The position numbers and the translations under genes were made by a program. Below, one piece after another: positions 43,342 through 52,740 of a stretch of DNA of 64,000 nucleotides (its first letter is position 1; each line of letters opens with the position of its first letter). The DNA lies in assembly GCF_028294535.1 (NCBI RefSeq), contig NZ_JAQBIE010000009.1, forward strand, positions 1 through 64,000, in the 5' to 3' direction. The notes under the pieces are model-generated. The model ran no database searches. It was not told the origin of the DNA and was given only the letters and a program-made list of their open reading frames with translations. Source of the stretch: Paracoccus onchidii. Its GTDB lineage: Bacteria; Pseudomonadota; Alphaproteobacteria; Rhodobacterales; Rhodobacteraceae.

Positions 43342-43901
43342 CGACAGCTTGCGTTGATTTCATGGTCTTCATCGGAGTTCCCACCGCTTCCAAGCGACCT
43401 CGTGTCCAGGGGCTCACTATCGCAAGCCAGCCCCACTGCGCCATGCTCAGGCTCATACGGGGAGAGCACAACGGCACTCCGCTGGATCCGTGGCCCCATG
43501 CCTTGAACCGCCGAATCCTCTCCATACGCGAAAAGCGCCGGAGCATCAGCGCCAGCGCCTCTATCACCGTCTTTCAGAGAGCAGCCCAGAGACACCAGGC
43601 GGTACGTTTCGCCCTTGACACCCCTTGCGCAGACTTATGCTTCCGTTTGCGCATTCACCTGCTTTCTCTGACTACGCCTCGCCGAAGCGATCGGCCTCTC
43701 ATTTCAGTGGCTTCAACAAGCGCACCGTTCAAGCCAGTCCATGCGAGAGCCGATGGTCGGTCGAAGCGTCTCACTGGGCCAGATGCCGAAAGGAAAAACC
43801 GCGAAGCCGACTGAAAGCGGGTACATCCACGCCCTTCAAAATAGACCTCGGCCGGATCATGTGGTCCATACGGCCGCAACTTGATCCCGATTTACACGAA
43901 G
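43342..43901. other. Non-coding or decayed DNA at the right end of the island
   Basis: 560 bases. Open frames exist on both strands (for example 43362-43814 plus and 43257-43595 minus), but none has a ribosome site with a conserved-looking product, and they overlap each other. I see no tRNA fragment, integrase or repeat. It is probably decayed accessory sequence; the core resumes at the NDUFS4-like gene. Confidence 0.45.
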
Positions 43902-44213
43902 TCAATGGGTCCAGGGCAAGCGGCGGTCGGTTGCGAAATTTTCGCCGTAGCCGCGCGGACGTATATTCACGCTGCGCTTGTGGGGCTCTTGCACGACATA
44001 TTCCAGCTTGCGATCTTCTGCATAGGCGATCGCCTGCTTGCGGGTATCGAAGCGCAACCTGACCTGGCTTTGCGTGTCATCGCTGCTGGTCCATCCCATC
44101 AGCGGATCGATTTCGCGGGGGTCTGCGGCGGGAAATTCAAGCACCCATCCCTTGCTGCGCGCAGTGCCCGATTGCATGGCGTTGCGGGCGGGCTGATAAA
44201 TGCGGACTCGCAT
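43902..44213 (-). CDS. NADH dehydrogenase accessory subunit, NDUFS4-like (ETC complex I subunit)
   Basis: 103 residues: [74 protein letters not shown] and a basic C-terminus. This is the bacterial homologue of mitochondrial NDUFS4 (18 kDa), one of the few supernumerary subunits found in alphaproteobacterial complex I, including Paracoccus. It binds the peripheral arm. GAGGAAG precedes ATG 44213. Coded apart from the nuo operon, as is usual. Confidence 0.93.
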   Translation of the reverse strand: MRVRIYQPARNAMQSGTARSKGWVLEFPAADPREIDPLMGWTSSDDTQSQVRLRFDTRKQAIAYAEDRKLEYVVQEPHKRSVNIRPRGYGENFATDRRLPWTH

Positions 44214-44430
44214 AGCTGGCTTCCTCTGGCTTGGACCGCCGATGTTATCGCCAATGCAACAAGCCGGATCAAGCCCCATGTTCGCTGTATGCCACATCCT
44301 TTGCACAGGCAAAGGTCAACCGTGGATCAGGGCTTGAACGGACCCCGGCACAGGTTAGTCTTGCAAGGTGATCACACCCCGTCCCCAAGCCTGACGATCA
44401 GGTCCCAGACAAACAGAAGAAGGGCAGCAG

Positions 44431-44694
44431 ATGAGACTTCGTGCCGCATCCATGCCATTGGCCATCATTGGCCTGACCGCCGCGTGCCAACCGCAACCCA
44501 CACCGCTGACCAGCTGCTCGACCTCGGCGCATCAAAGCCTTGTCGGCAAAAACATCGGCGATGTGTCACTGCCCGAAAGCCTGCCCCAGCGCGTGATCAT
44601 TCCAGACAGCGTCATCAGGCAGGACATGAACCCCCGGCGCCTGAACATCCATGTGGACGACAAGGGCTGGATCACCAGGATCAGCTGCGGTTGA
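44431..44694 (+). CDS. I78-family peptidase inhibitor, lipoprotein
   Basis: 87 residues. A lipoprotein signal ends at LTAAC (Cys19). The mature part has the I78 pattern: CSTSAHQSLVGKNIG, LPQRVIIPDSVIRQDMNPRRL, LNIHVDDKGWITRISCG, with two Cys likely disulfide-bonded. Family members inhibit serine proteases and are anchored in the periplasm. AGAAGAAGGG precedes the ATG. Convergent with uvrB. Confidence 0.9.
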   Translation: MRLRAASMPLAIIGLTAACQPQPTPLTSCSTSAHQSLVGKNIGDVSLPESLPQRVIIPDSVIRQDMNPRRLNIHVDDKGWITRISCG

Positions 44695-44709
44695 CCCTGC
44701 CCCCCCGCC

Positions 44710-46896
44710 CTAACGTCGACGCTTGGATCGTTTGTTGCCCCCTCGCTGTCCGGCCCGGCCAGCGGTCGAGCGGCCAGAGCCACCAACCGCGACCTCGACG
44801 GCCTCCTGTATGGCTGACTGACGCGACAGGGGATCGTCAGAGACCGCCAGATCAACCGCCTCGAGCCGCTTGACTTCATCACGCAGTCTGGCTGCCTCTT
44901 CGAATTCGAGATCCTCGGCTGCCTTGCGCATCTGGGTGCGCAGCGCGTCCAGATGTGCCTGAAGATTCGCGCCGACCAAGGGTTTGTCCACCTTGGTCGT
45001 GATCCGCGATTGATCGGTGTCGCCCTGCCACAGCCCGGCCAACACGTCATCGACATTCTTGCGGACGGTTTGCGGGGTAATCCCGTGTTCCGCGTTATAG
45101 GCGATTTGCTTCTGGCGACGGCGTTCGGTTTCCGCCATTGCCCTTTCCATGCTGCCCGTCACACGATCAGCATACATGATGACGCGCCCGTCAGCGTTGC
45201 GCGCGGCGCGCCCGATCGTCTGGATCAACGAGGTTTCAGAGCGCAGGAAACCCTCTTTGTCGGCATCCAGAATGGCCACCAGCCCACATTCGGGAATATC
45301 CAGTCCTTCGCGAAGCAGGTTGATGCCAACCAGCACGTCAAAGGCCCCCAATCGCAGATCGCGCAGAATCTCGATCCGTTCGATCGTATCGATATCGCTA
45401 TGCATGTAGCGGATACGGATACCCTGCTCATGCAGGTATTCGGTCAGGTCCTCGGCCATGCGCTTGGTCAGGGTGGTGACCAATGTCCTGTAACCCGCGG
45501 CGGTGACACGGCGCACTTCGTCCAGCAGATCATCAACCTGCATCTCGACCGGGCGAATTTCGATCTGGGGATCGAGAAGACCTGTCGGGCGGATCACCTG
45601 TTCGGTGAATACCCCGCCTGTCTGGTCCATTTCCCATTGCGCGGGGGTGGCGCTGACGAAAACCGATTGCGGGCGCATCGCGTCCCATTCCTCGAATTTC
45701 AGCGGCCGGTTATCCATACAGGACGGCAGCCGGAAACCATGCTCGGCCAACGTGAACTTGCGCCTGAAATCGCCACGATACATGCCACCGATCTGGGGCA
45801 CGCTGACATGGGATTCATCGGCAAACACAATGGCATTGTCCGGTATGAACTCGAACAAGGTGGGGGGGGGCTCGCCGGGGGCGCGCCCGGTCAGATAGCG
45901 GGAATAGTTCTCGATCCCGTTGCACACCCCGGTCGCTTCCAGCATTTCGAGGTCGAAATTGGTGCGCTGTTCCAGCCGCTGTGCCTCGAGCAGCTTGCCT
46001 TCGTCCTGCAGCTGTTTCAGCCGCTCTTGCAGTTCCTTGCGGATGCCCTTGATGGCCTGCTGCATGGTCGGGCGCGGCGTCACATAGTGGCTGTTGGCAT
46101 AGATGCGGATCTGCTGAAAGCTGTCGGACCTGGCACCCGTCAACGGATCAAACTCAATGATCGCTTCAAGCTCGTTGCCAAAGAAATCGAAACGCCATGC
46201 CCGGTCTTCGAGGTGGGCAGGCCAGACCTCGACCACATCACCGCGCACGCGGAATCCGCCGCGCTGGAATGCCGTATCCAGCCGCTTATATTGCTGCGCC
46301 ACCAGTTGCCCCAGAAATTCGCGCTGATCATAGTTTTCACCGACGATCATGTCTTGGGTCATCGCCGAATAGGTTTCGACCGACCCGATCCCGTAAATGC
46401 AGCTGACAGAGGCCACGATCACCACGTCGTCACGTTCCAGCAACGCCCGCGTCGCGGCGTGGCGCATACGGTCGATGGCCTCGTTGATCTGCGATTCCTT
46501 CTCGATATAGGTGTCGCTGCGGGCGACATAGGCTTCGGGCTGATAGTAATCATAGAAGCTGACGAAATATTCGACCGAGTTGTCGGGAAAGAAACCCTTG
46601 AACTCACCATATAGCTGCGCTGCCAGCGTCTTGTTGGGTGCCAGGATGATGGCGGGGCGCTGGGTCTCTTCGATGACCTTGGCCATCGTATAGGTCTTGC
46701 CCGTGCCGGTTGCGCCCAACAGAACCTGATCGCGTTCACCATCCAGCACGCCTTGCGACAATTCCCTGATGGCGGTGGGCTGATCGCCGGCTGGGTTGAA
46801 TTCGGTGTTCATGACAAAGCGTTTCCCGCCCTCCAGCTTGGGGCGGGACACTTCTGGAAAACGCGCAACGGGGGCGTTGGTGTTGTTATGACCCAT
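44710..46896 (-). CDS. uvrB: UvrABC excinuclease subunit B
   Basis: 728 residues. UvrB verifies DNA damage delivered by UvrA and recruits UvrC. Walker A GATGTGKTYTMAKVI, beta-hairpin YYQPEAYVARSDTYIEK, SVSCIYGIGS, helicase motif VFADESHVSVPQIGGMYRGD, motif V/VI QTIGRAARNADGRVIMYAD, and the C-terminal UVR domain (LRTQMRKAAEDLEFEEAARL RDE). A Gly/Arg-rich tail ends KRSKRRR. I chose ATG 46896 (MGHNNTNAP); an in-frame ATG at 46917 lacks support. No LexA-type GTTC-N7-GTTC is seen just upstream. Confidence 0.97.
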   Translation of the reverse strand: MGHNNTNAPVARFPEVSRPKLEGGKRFVMNTEFNPAGDQPTAIRELSQGVLDGERDQVLLGATGTGKTYTMAKVIEETQRPAIILAPNKTLAAQLYGEFKGFFPDNSVEYFVSFYDYYQPEAYVARSDTYIEKESQINEAIDRMRHAATRALLERDDVVIVASVSCIYGIGSVETYSAMTQDMIVGENYDQREFLGQLVAQQYKRLDTAFQRGGFRVRGDVVEVWPAHLEDRAWRFDFFGNELEAIIEFDPLTGARSDSFQQIRIYANSHYVTPRPTMQQAIKGIRKELQERLKQLQDEGKLLEAQRLEQRTNFDLEMLEATGVCNGIENYSRYLTGRAPGEPPPTLFEFIPDNAIVFADESHVSVPQIGGMYRGDFRRKFTLAEHGFRLPSCMDNRPLKFEEWDAMRPQSVFVSATPAQWEMDQTGGVFTEQVIRPTGLLDPQIEIRPVEMQVDDLLDEVRRVTAAGYRTLVTTLTKRMAEDLTEYLHEQGIRIRYMHSDIDTIERIEILRDLRLGAFDVLVGINLLREGLDIPECGLVAILDADKEGFLRSETSLIQTIGRAARNADGRVIMYADRVTGSMERAMAETERRRQKQIAYNAEHGITPQTVRKNVDDVLAGLWQGDTDQSRITTKVDKPLVGANLQAHLDALRTQMRKAAEDLEFEEAARLRDEVKRLEAVDLAVSDDPLSRQSAIQEAVEVAVGGSGRSTAGRAGQRGGNKRSKRRR

Positions 46897-46969
46897 GGGG
46901 AATCCGTATTGTCGCAAGGCCCCTAGAAGGTGTGCCCTTCTTCGCGAAAGTCAACCTTGCGTCATCGGA

Positions 46970-48184
46970 TCAACGCCCCAGACGATCTGGTGCCAATTCA
47001 GACCAACCCTGACCGCCATCCATTTCGTCAGCCAGGATTTCCGCAGTGACAGGACCAAGCGTGAACCCCTGATGACCATGACCGAAATGCGTCCAGAGAT
47101 TGGGCTGATCGGGGACGCGCCCCACCACCGGCAGCATGTCGGGCATACAGGGCCGCCGGCCGGTCCACGGCTCGGCCTCGACCGGGGCGCCGATGTCGAA
47201 CAGTTCCTTCGCGGCCTCTTCCCCGTGGCGCAGTTGCGGCGGCGTCATGCGTGGGTTGCGCGTCAACTCGGCGGCCGTCGCGATACGCAGGCCGCGACGC
47301 ATGGGCGAAAGGACCACGGAATTGGCGAAATCGGCAATCGGATGCTGGGGCGGAACATCCATGTGGTAGTGGCGGTGATAGCCCCGCTTGTAGACCATTG
47401 GAACCTTCAGGCCAAAGCGCCCGAGCAACATCGGCGACCACGGGCCAAGTGCCACCACCGCATGTTCCGCCTGCGCTTCATCCGCGACCCAAGCGGCACC
47501 CTTGCGATGCAGATCGCCCGCATCGCCATTCAGGATGCGCCCGCCATTCTTCTGGAACAATGCCGCGTAGGCGGCGACCAACGCCCCCGGATCCGAACAG
47601 TTCCAGCTGTCGGACCAATGGGTTGCGCCTGCGACATCAACCCGGATCGCGGGTTCGGTGCGACGCAGCGCGGCCTGGTCAAGGATCGTCGCCTCGACCC
47701 CGAATTCAGTTTGGAACCTTTCAGCCACCACGCGGGCCTTTTCAAGTTTGGCGGTGGTGCGATGCAGTTCGATATAGCCGTTGCGGCGGATGATATTATC
47801 GGCACCCGCTGCCTGAATCAGCGGACCATGACGGTCGGTCGACTGACGGATCAAGCGCCCCCAGGTCTTGGACGCGCGCCGATGCGCCGCGGGCAGTGAA
47901 TTGCGCGCATACGAAAACACGGCACTGGCCTGAGACAACAGGCCCGGAATGTTCCATTTCACGTCATATCCACGCCCCAGCGCGATTTGCAGCAGCGCGC
48001 CGGGCGCAAGTGGCATTGCATATGGTTCGACAGCTTCGGTCTGAATCAACCCGGCATTGCCATAGCTGGTTTCCCGCCCGGGCGCGTTGCGGTCTATGAT
48101 CGTTACATCATGGCCGCGCGCCTGCAGCGCCAAAGCGGATGTGACCCCGACCATTCCCGCGCCAAGAACCAGAATCTCGGACAT
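46970..48184 (-). CDS. FAD-dependent oxidoreductase, D-amino-acid-dehydrogenase-like
   Basis: 404 residues of the DadA/DAO family. FAD-binding GAGMVGVTSALALQARGHDV and a second dinucleotide strand, NAGLIQTEAVEPYAMPLAPG, RNGYIELHRT, and C-terminal RPCMPDMLPVVGRVPDQPNL followed by FGHGHQGFTLGPVTAEILAD. DadA feeds electrons from D-amino acids to the respiratory chain. AAGGAGGCAGTC precedes ATG 48184. The substrate could also be another amine. It lies between the suf cluster and uvrB, on the same strand as both. Confidence 0.9.
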   Translation of the reverse strand: MSEILVLGAGMVGVTSALALQARGHDVTIIDRNAPGRETSYGNAGLIQTEAVEPYAMPLAPGALLQIALGRGYDVKWNIPGLLSQASAVFSYARNSLPAAHRRASKTWGRLIRQSTDRHGPLIQAAGADNIIRRNGYIELHRTTAKLEKARVVAERFQTEFGVEATILDQAALRRTEPAIRVDVAGATHWSDSWNCSDPGALVAAYAALFQKNGGRILNGDAGDLHRKGAAWVADEAQAEHAVVALGPWSPMLLGRFGLKVPMVYKRGYHRHYHMDVPPQHPIADFANSVVLSPMRRGLRIATAAELTRNPRMTPPQLRHGEEAAKELFDIGAPVEAEPWTGRRPCMPDMLPVVGRVPDQPNLWTHFGHGHQGFTLGPVTAEILADEMDGGQGWSELAPDRLGR

Positions 48185-48287
48185 GACTGCCTCCTTGTCG
48201 AACCGTTGTTCGAGGGATGCAGATTCCGTCGCCTACGGGCAAGAAATTTCGCGCTTTCTTCGACTGTTGTCGAAAACTTTGCAAGAT

Positions 48288-49499
48288 TCAGGCAAAAAGT
48301 TCGCGGCAGAAGGTCAAACCTTCGACAAGGGCGTCCACTTCGTCGGTGGTATTGTACATCGCGAACGAAGCTCTGGCGCTGGCATTGATTCCATAGAAAT
48401 CCATCAACGGCATCGCACAATGGCTACCCGCACGAATCGCGATGCCTTTCTTGTCGAGAATGGTTGACAGATCATGGGCATGTGCGCCCTGCATCGTCAT
48501 CGAAAAGATCGCACCCTTATCGGCTGCATCGCCCTGAATGCTCAGCCAGTTCAGTTTGCGCAGGCTGTCGCGCGCATGATCGCGCAGCTTGCGTTCATGC
48601 GCGGCAATGTTGTCCATGCCGACCTGCATCAGATATTCCAGCGCCGCGCCCAGACCGATCTGATTGACGATACCCGGCGTGCCTGCCTCGAAGCGCAAGG
48701 GCGGATCGGCATATTCGATCGCGTCGCGTGTCACGGTTCGAATCATGTCACCGCCGCCCAGAAACGGCCGCATCTCGGCCTGACGTTCAGCCCGGATCCA
48801 CATCGCACCCGACCCCGACGGACCATACAGCTTGTGCCCGGTGATACAGTAGAAATCGCAACCGATGGCGCCGACATCAACCGGCATATGAACAGAGGCC
48901 TGCGATCCGTCGACCAGTACAGGCACATCGGTCCCCTGTGCGATCGCGGCAACATCAACGACCGTGCCGGTGACGTTCGACATATGCGTCACCGCGACCA
49001 GCTTTGTGCGCGGACCGATGGCTGCCAGAACCTTTTCGGGGGGCAGGCTGCCATCAGGCTCGGGCTCGACCCATTTCAGAACGACGCCCTGCCGTTCGCG
49101 CAGAAAATGCCATGGAACGATATTCGCGTGATGTTCCAGCACGGACAGGACAATCTCGTCCCCGGCCTGCAGCCGGGGTGCCGCCCAGCCATAGCTGACA
49201 AGATTGATCCCTTCGGTCGTCCCCGATGTGAAGATGATCTCGTCTTCACGGGGGGCCGACAGGAAACGCGCGATCGTGGCGCGAACACGTTCGTAATTGT
49301 CGGTCGCAAGATTGGACAGATAGTGCAGGCCACGATGAACATTCGCATATTCACCCGCATAGGCCGTGGAGATAGCATCGATCACTTGCCGGGGCTTTTG
49401 CGCGCTGGCGCCGCTATCCAGATAGACCAGCGGCTTGCCGTTGACCTCGCGCGAAAGGATGGGGAAATCCGACCGGATTTTCTGAACGTCGAAACTCAT
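48288..49499 (-). CDS. sufS: Cysteine desulfurase SufS (group II)
   Basis: 403 residues. PLP enzyme that takes sulfur from Cys for SUF Fe-S cluster assembly. PLP-Lys223 in CITGHKLYGPSGSG, active Cys361 in RAGSHCAMPL, and PLP contacts TSGTTEGINLVSYGW and LVDGSQASVHMPVDV. The ATG at 49499 overlaps the stop of the YIP1 gene by 4 bases (ATGA). Last gene of the suf cluster; no sufE or sufU/sufT follows here. Confidence 0.96.
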   Translation of the reverse strand: MSFDVQKIRSDFPILSREVNGKPLVYLDSGASAQKPRQVIDAISTAYAGEYANVHRGLHYLSNLATDNYERVRATIARFLSAPREDEIIFTSGTTEGINLVSYGWAAPRLQAGDEIVLSVLEHHANIVPWHFLRERQGVVLKWVEPEPDGSLPPEKVLAAIGPRTKLVAVTHMSNVTGTVVDVAAIAQGTDVPVLVDGSQASVHMPVDVGAIGCDFYCITGHKLYGPSGSGAMWIRAERQAEMRPFLGGGDMIRTVTRDAIEYADPPLRFEAGTPGIVNQIGLGAALEYLMQVGMDNIAAHERKLRDHARDSLRKLNWLSIQGDAADKGAIFSMTMQGAHAHDLSTILDKKGIAIRAGSHCAMPLMDFYGINASARASFAMYNTTDEVDALVEGLTFCRELFA

Positions 49500-50086
49500 T
49501 GCGGAATCTCCGGAAACAGGCCCAGTGCCGCGGCAATCACGGACAGGGCAAAGCCTGCAAGGAATGCCGTCGCGATCAGGCCCAGAAACACTTTGGGACC
49601 GCTGCGAAACCCGTGCAGCGCCTTGGTGAAATGAACGGTCAGCCACAGGAACAGGGCGACCGCCAGAATGCCCAATATGCCCGCCAAGGGCGGCAGGACG
49701 AGTGTTGCAACCACTTGCACCGCCTGCACGACCAGCAACACCACCTCGATCCAGACGGTCAGCAACAATGCGTCGGCAAAGCTGCCCTGACCGCCACACA
49801 GGCGGCCAATCGTTGCCATCAGCCCAGCCGCCAGCACGATGGCACAAAGCTGCATCCCCGCCATCGCCAGTGGTTGCGCGGTCAGCGACAGCACCATTGC
49901 CTCGCCTTCAGGCAACGGAAACATCTGCGCCGAGATCCACGCCAGAATCGCGGACACAGCAACCGCCACGAACAGCGCCATCCAGCGGGCCTGCATCGGC
50001 AAACCCGTTCGCATCAGGACCGCGGCGGCACCTTCGGGATTGCGCAGGGTCAGCCCCAGCAAACCTTTCAGATCATCAAAGCTCAT
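49496..50086 (-). CDS. YIP1-family membrane protein
   Basis: 196 residues with about five helices; soluble start MSFDDLKGLLGLTLRNPEGA followed by an AVLMRTGLPMQARWMALFVA segment, the layout of bacterial YIP1-domain proteins. Located inside the suf operon between another membrane protein and sufS, with ATGA overlaps at both ends. No role in Fe-S assembly is known. Confidence 0.8.
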   Translation of the reverse strand: MSFDDLKGLLGLTLRNPEGAAAVLMRTGLPMQARWMALFVAVAVSAILAWISAQMFPLPEGEAMVLSLTAQPLAMAGMQLCAIVLAAGLMATIGRLCGGQGSFADALLLTVWIEVVLLVVQAVQVVATLVLPPLAGILGILAVALFLWLTVHFTKALHGFRSGPKVFLGLIATAFLAGFALSVIAAALGLFPEIPQ

Positions 50087-50595
50087 TTTCGCCTCGTCAG
50101 GGCTGATATTCCACCGAACCAGATACCCAGAAAACCGATCCCGGCCAGCATTTGCACTAGGGTCAAGGCCGCACCCGGTCCGATCATTCCCGCCACTATT
50201 CCCCAAAGCAGCATCGCGGGCGCGACTGCCAGCAAGGCCCAGAACAGCGCCAGGCGCGAATGTTCGGGCGCAAGCCGCCAGGGCGTGGCACGCATCATCA
50301 GCGACATGGCCGATGCCAGCCCATAGGCCAGTAGCGGCATCAGAAACATAACCGCCAACAGCGCCCCGCCCATCCGTGCATCAAAGGGCACCGAGGGGTC
50401 AAGCTGGGCCTCGCGCGCGCGCAGGGGGGCCTGTGCGATCAGAAAGATCAACATCGCAAGCATCAGGACAATCAGCTTGCCACTTTCCGGCATTGCCGAC
50501 AGGCCCCGCACCACCCGGCGCGGAGCCCACCAGCTTTCGACGATCCGCGGCAGGATGCCGCCGCGCGTCACTGTTTGGCGCGGCGCGTCAGCCAA
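50083..50595 (-). CDS. Membrane protein in suf operon, possibly YIP1-related
   Basis: 170 residues. N-terminal amphipathic part MADAPRQTVTRGGILPRIVE SWWAPRRVVRGLSAMPESGK, then about four helices. Its first codons overlap the end of sufD by 28 bases and its stop overlaps the YIP1 gene. The similar size and layout to the next gene suggest an ancient duplication or paired subunits. Confidence 0.75.
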   Translation of the reverse strand: MADAPRQTVTRGGILPRIVESWWAPRRVVRGLSAMPESGKLIVLMLAMLIFLIAQAPLRAREAQLDPSVPFDARMGGALLAVMFLMPLLAYGLASAMSLMMRATPWRLAPEHSRLALFWALLAVAPAMLLWGIVAGMIGPGAALTLVQMLAGIGFLGIWFGGISALTRRK

Positions 50596-51908
50596 GCTTC
50601 CAACCGATCGTTGATCTGCTCGCGCAATACCTCGTCCTCGATCTCTTCCAAGGCATCGGCAAGGAAGGACAGCACCAGGAACACGATCGCCCGTTCATAG
50701 GGTACGCCGCGCGAACGCAGGTAGAACAGCGCGGTTTCATCAATCGCGCCCGTCGTCGAACCATGCGAACATTTCACGTCATCCGCATAAATTTCAAGCT
50801 CGGGCTTGGCCAGGAACTGGCTGGCTTCGTCCAGCAACAGCGCCTGACTGATCTGGTATCCATCGGTTTTCTGCGCACCGGGCTTGACCAGGATCTTGCC
50901 CTGAAACACGCCTTCCGCCCCGTTTTTCAGGACTTTCTTGAACACTTGCCGGCTTTCGCAGCGTTCGGCCGCATGAGTGATAAAAACCGTATCGTCGTGA
51001 TGGAAGCGACCGACATTTCCATCGCCCAATGCCGCCGCGGCGATATGAGCGACCGCATCATCCCCGACGATATCGATCACCCCTTCATGACGCATCACGG
51101 TGCCATTGACTGACAGCGCAAAGGCTTTCAGCTGGGCCTCGGCTTCGACGCGCGCAAAGATGTGGGACAGGCCAACGGTCTGATGCCCGGCACGTTTGGA
51201 CGTGATGTGATGCAGTTTGGCACCCTTGGCCAGATCCGCCTCGAGAACACCATTCGAGCGCGCGCCAACCATACCGGTTTCCAGCAGGGTCAGCTCGGCC
51301 CCGGTTTCCACCCGCACCACGTGATGCCAGTTCACATCCGCGGCCTCATCGGCACGGCGATGAATGACATGCACGGGTTTGGAGGGCTTGCCCGTGACGT
51401 GGATCAACACGCCATCGCGCGCCGCAACCGTGTTCAGCGCCGCAAAGGGGCGCTTGACCGGCGACTGTCCCGATGCCTCGAGAACGCCATACAAATCCCT
51501 TGCCCAGTGATCGCCCGCCGCATCGGCCTGCGCCAAAGTGTCAATCACGATCCCGTCCAGCGACAGGTCATCGGATGCTTCGGCGTCAAACTCGCCATCG
51601 ACAAAGACCAGGGTCAGCTTGTCGATATCGGCGAACAACGGCGAATCCGGCGCGTTTTCCTCGATCGCCAGGGGGGCGGGACGCGCGGTGTTGAAGGCAC
51701 GCGGATCGGTATAGCGCCAGTATTCGTCGCGCGGTCCGGGCAGACCCATATCGCGCAGACGTGCCAATGCTTCGGCGCGTGCACCGGCGGTGAACCCGCC
51801 GGCGGGCAGTGACAGCGCACCAAGCCGCGCTTCCAGGGCGTCAGCCGCCTTGGAGGCACCGCTGACCTGCGGCGTCACTTCCTTGGTCTGGACAGCAGTT
51901 TCGGACAT
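50568..51908 (-). CDS. sufD: Fe-S cluster assembly protein SufD
   Basis: 446 residues. SufD pairs with SufB and the SufC ATPase as the SufBC2D scaffold. After an N-terminal helical part (PGPRDEYWRYTDPRAFN), a right-handed beta-helix extends to ALSVNGTVMRHEGVIDIVGD, ending with VKCSHGSTTGAIDETALFYLRSRG, the conserved SufB/D C-terminal block with its His. Start overlaps the sufC stop by one base (TGATG). Confidence 0.95.
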   Translation of the reverse strand: MSETAVQTKEVTPQVSGASKAADALEARLGALSLPAGGFTAGARAEALARLRDMGLPGPRDEYWRYTDPRAFNTARPAPLAIEENAPDSPLFADIDKLTLVFVDGEFDAEASDDLSLDGIVIDTLAQADAAGDHWARDLYGVLEASGQSPVKRPFAALNTVAARDGVLIHVTGKPSKPVHVIHRRADEAADVNWHHVVRVETGAELTLLETGMVGARSNGVLEADLAKGAKLHHITSKRAGHQTVGLSHIFARVEAEAQLKAFALSVNGTVMRHEGVIDIVGDDAVAHIAAAALGDGNVGRFHHDDTVFITHAAERCESRQVFKKVLKNGAEGVFQGKILVKPGAQKTDGYQISQALLLDEASQFLAKPELEIYADDVKCSHGSTTGAIDETALFYLRSRGVPYERAIVFLVLSFLADALEEIEDEVLREQINDRLEAWLTRRAKQ

Positions 51909-52663
51909 CAGCCAGCCTCCGCCAACAGATCGCCATAACCTTCTTCCTCGACCTGCAATGCCAGTTCAGGACCACCCGACTTCACGATGCGGCCGTTGGA
52001 CATGATATGAACAACATCCGGTTTGATATGGTTCAGCAGGCGCTGATAATGGGTGATCACCAGAAAGCTGCGGCCCGCGTCGCGCAGGGCGTTCACACCA
52101 TCGGACACCAGGCGCATCGCATCGACATCCAGACCCGAGTCGGTTTCGTCCATGATGCACATGCGCGGTTCCAGCATGGCCATCTGCAGGATCTCGTTGC
52201 GTTTCTTCTCACCGCCCGAGAAACCCACATTGACCGGACGCTTCAGCATCTCGGCGTCGATCTGCAGGTCTTTCGCCTTGGCGCGCACCAACTTCAGGAA
52301 CTCGCCCGAGGACAGCTCCTCCTCACCACGGGCCTTGCGTTGCGCGTTCACGGCGGTACGCAGGAAGGTCATGTTGCCCACGCCCGGAATTTCAACCGGG
52401 TACTGGAACGCCAGGAACAGGCCGGCGGCGGCGCGTTCTTCGGGGTCCATGTCCAGCAAATCCTCGCCCTCAAGCGTCGCACCGCCTTCGGTCACTTCGT
52501 AACCGTCGCGGCCCGAAAGCACATATGACAGCGTGGATTTGCCCGAACCGTTCGGACCCATGATGGCATGCACTTCGCCTGCGGGAACCTCCAGGCTCAG
52601 ACCCTTCAGGATCTGCTTGTCCTCTTCTTCCAGCTTGACGTGCAAGTTGTCGATCTTCAGCAT
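51908..52663 (-). CDS. sufC: Fe-S cluster assembly ATPase SufC
   Basis: 251 residues, ABC-type ATPase. Walker A GPNGSGKSTLSYVLSG, signature FSGGEKKRNEILQMAML, Walker B MCIMDETDSGLDVDAM, and H-loop VITHYQRLL. It binds SufB and SufD and powers cluster assembly. A GAGGT ribosome site sits 5 bases before ATG 52663. Confidence 0.97.
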   Translation of the reverse strand: MLKIDNLHVKLEEEDKQILKGLSLEVPAGEVHAIMGPNGSGKSTLSYVLSGRDGYEVTEGGATLEGEDLLDMDPEERAAAGLFLAFQYPVEIPGVGNMTFLRTAVNAQRKARGEEELSSGEFLKLVRAKAKDLQIDAEMLKRPVNVGFSGGEKKRNEILQMAMLEPRMCIMDETDSGLDVDAMRLVSDGVNALRDAGRSFLVITHYQRLLNHIKPDVVHIMSNGRIVKSGGPELALQVEEEGYGDLLAEAG

Positions 52664-52673
52664 TTTTACCTCA

Positions 52674-52715
52674 TCAGATGGTGTCGGCGGTGCCGGCCTC
52701 CGGCACCATCATCAT
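52674..52715 (-). other. Hairpin and 13-codon open frame in the sufB-sufC spacer
   Basis: The 77-base spacer holds an 8-bp hairpin (GGTGCCGG 52689-52696 with CCGGCACC 52700-52707) inside a short frame MMMVPEAGTADTI whose stop sits just before the sufC ribosome site. This may stabilise the message or tune SufC translation; whether the frame is translated is unknown. Confidence 0.3.
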
Positions 52716-52740
52716 TTTGTTGTCTGCCCGGATCGGGCCG

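Noticed and set aside
43257..43814. Overlapping open frames on both strands at the right end of the island
   Set aside because: They overlap each other and the phosphoesterase fragment, lack ribosome sites and look random.
43902..44213. Right-end copy of the tRNA-Asn 3' sequence as attR
   Set aside because: I searched the right side of the island by eye for the tRNA 3' end and found no copy; the island repeats at 39755, 40238 and 41774 are different from the tRNA.
44953..46614. A 553-codon open frame antisense to uvrB
   Set aside because: Opposite a certain uvrB; composition is that of a codon shadow.
46897..46969. LexA box (GTTC-N7-GTTC) upstream of uvrB
   Set aside because: No such pair is present on either strand in this short region.
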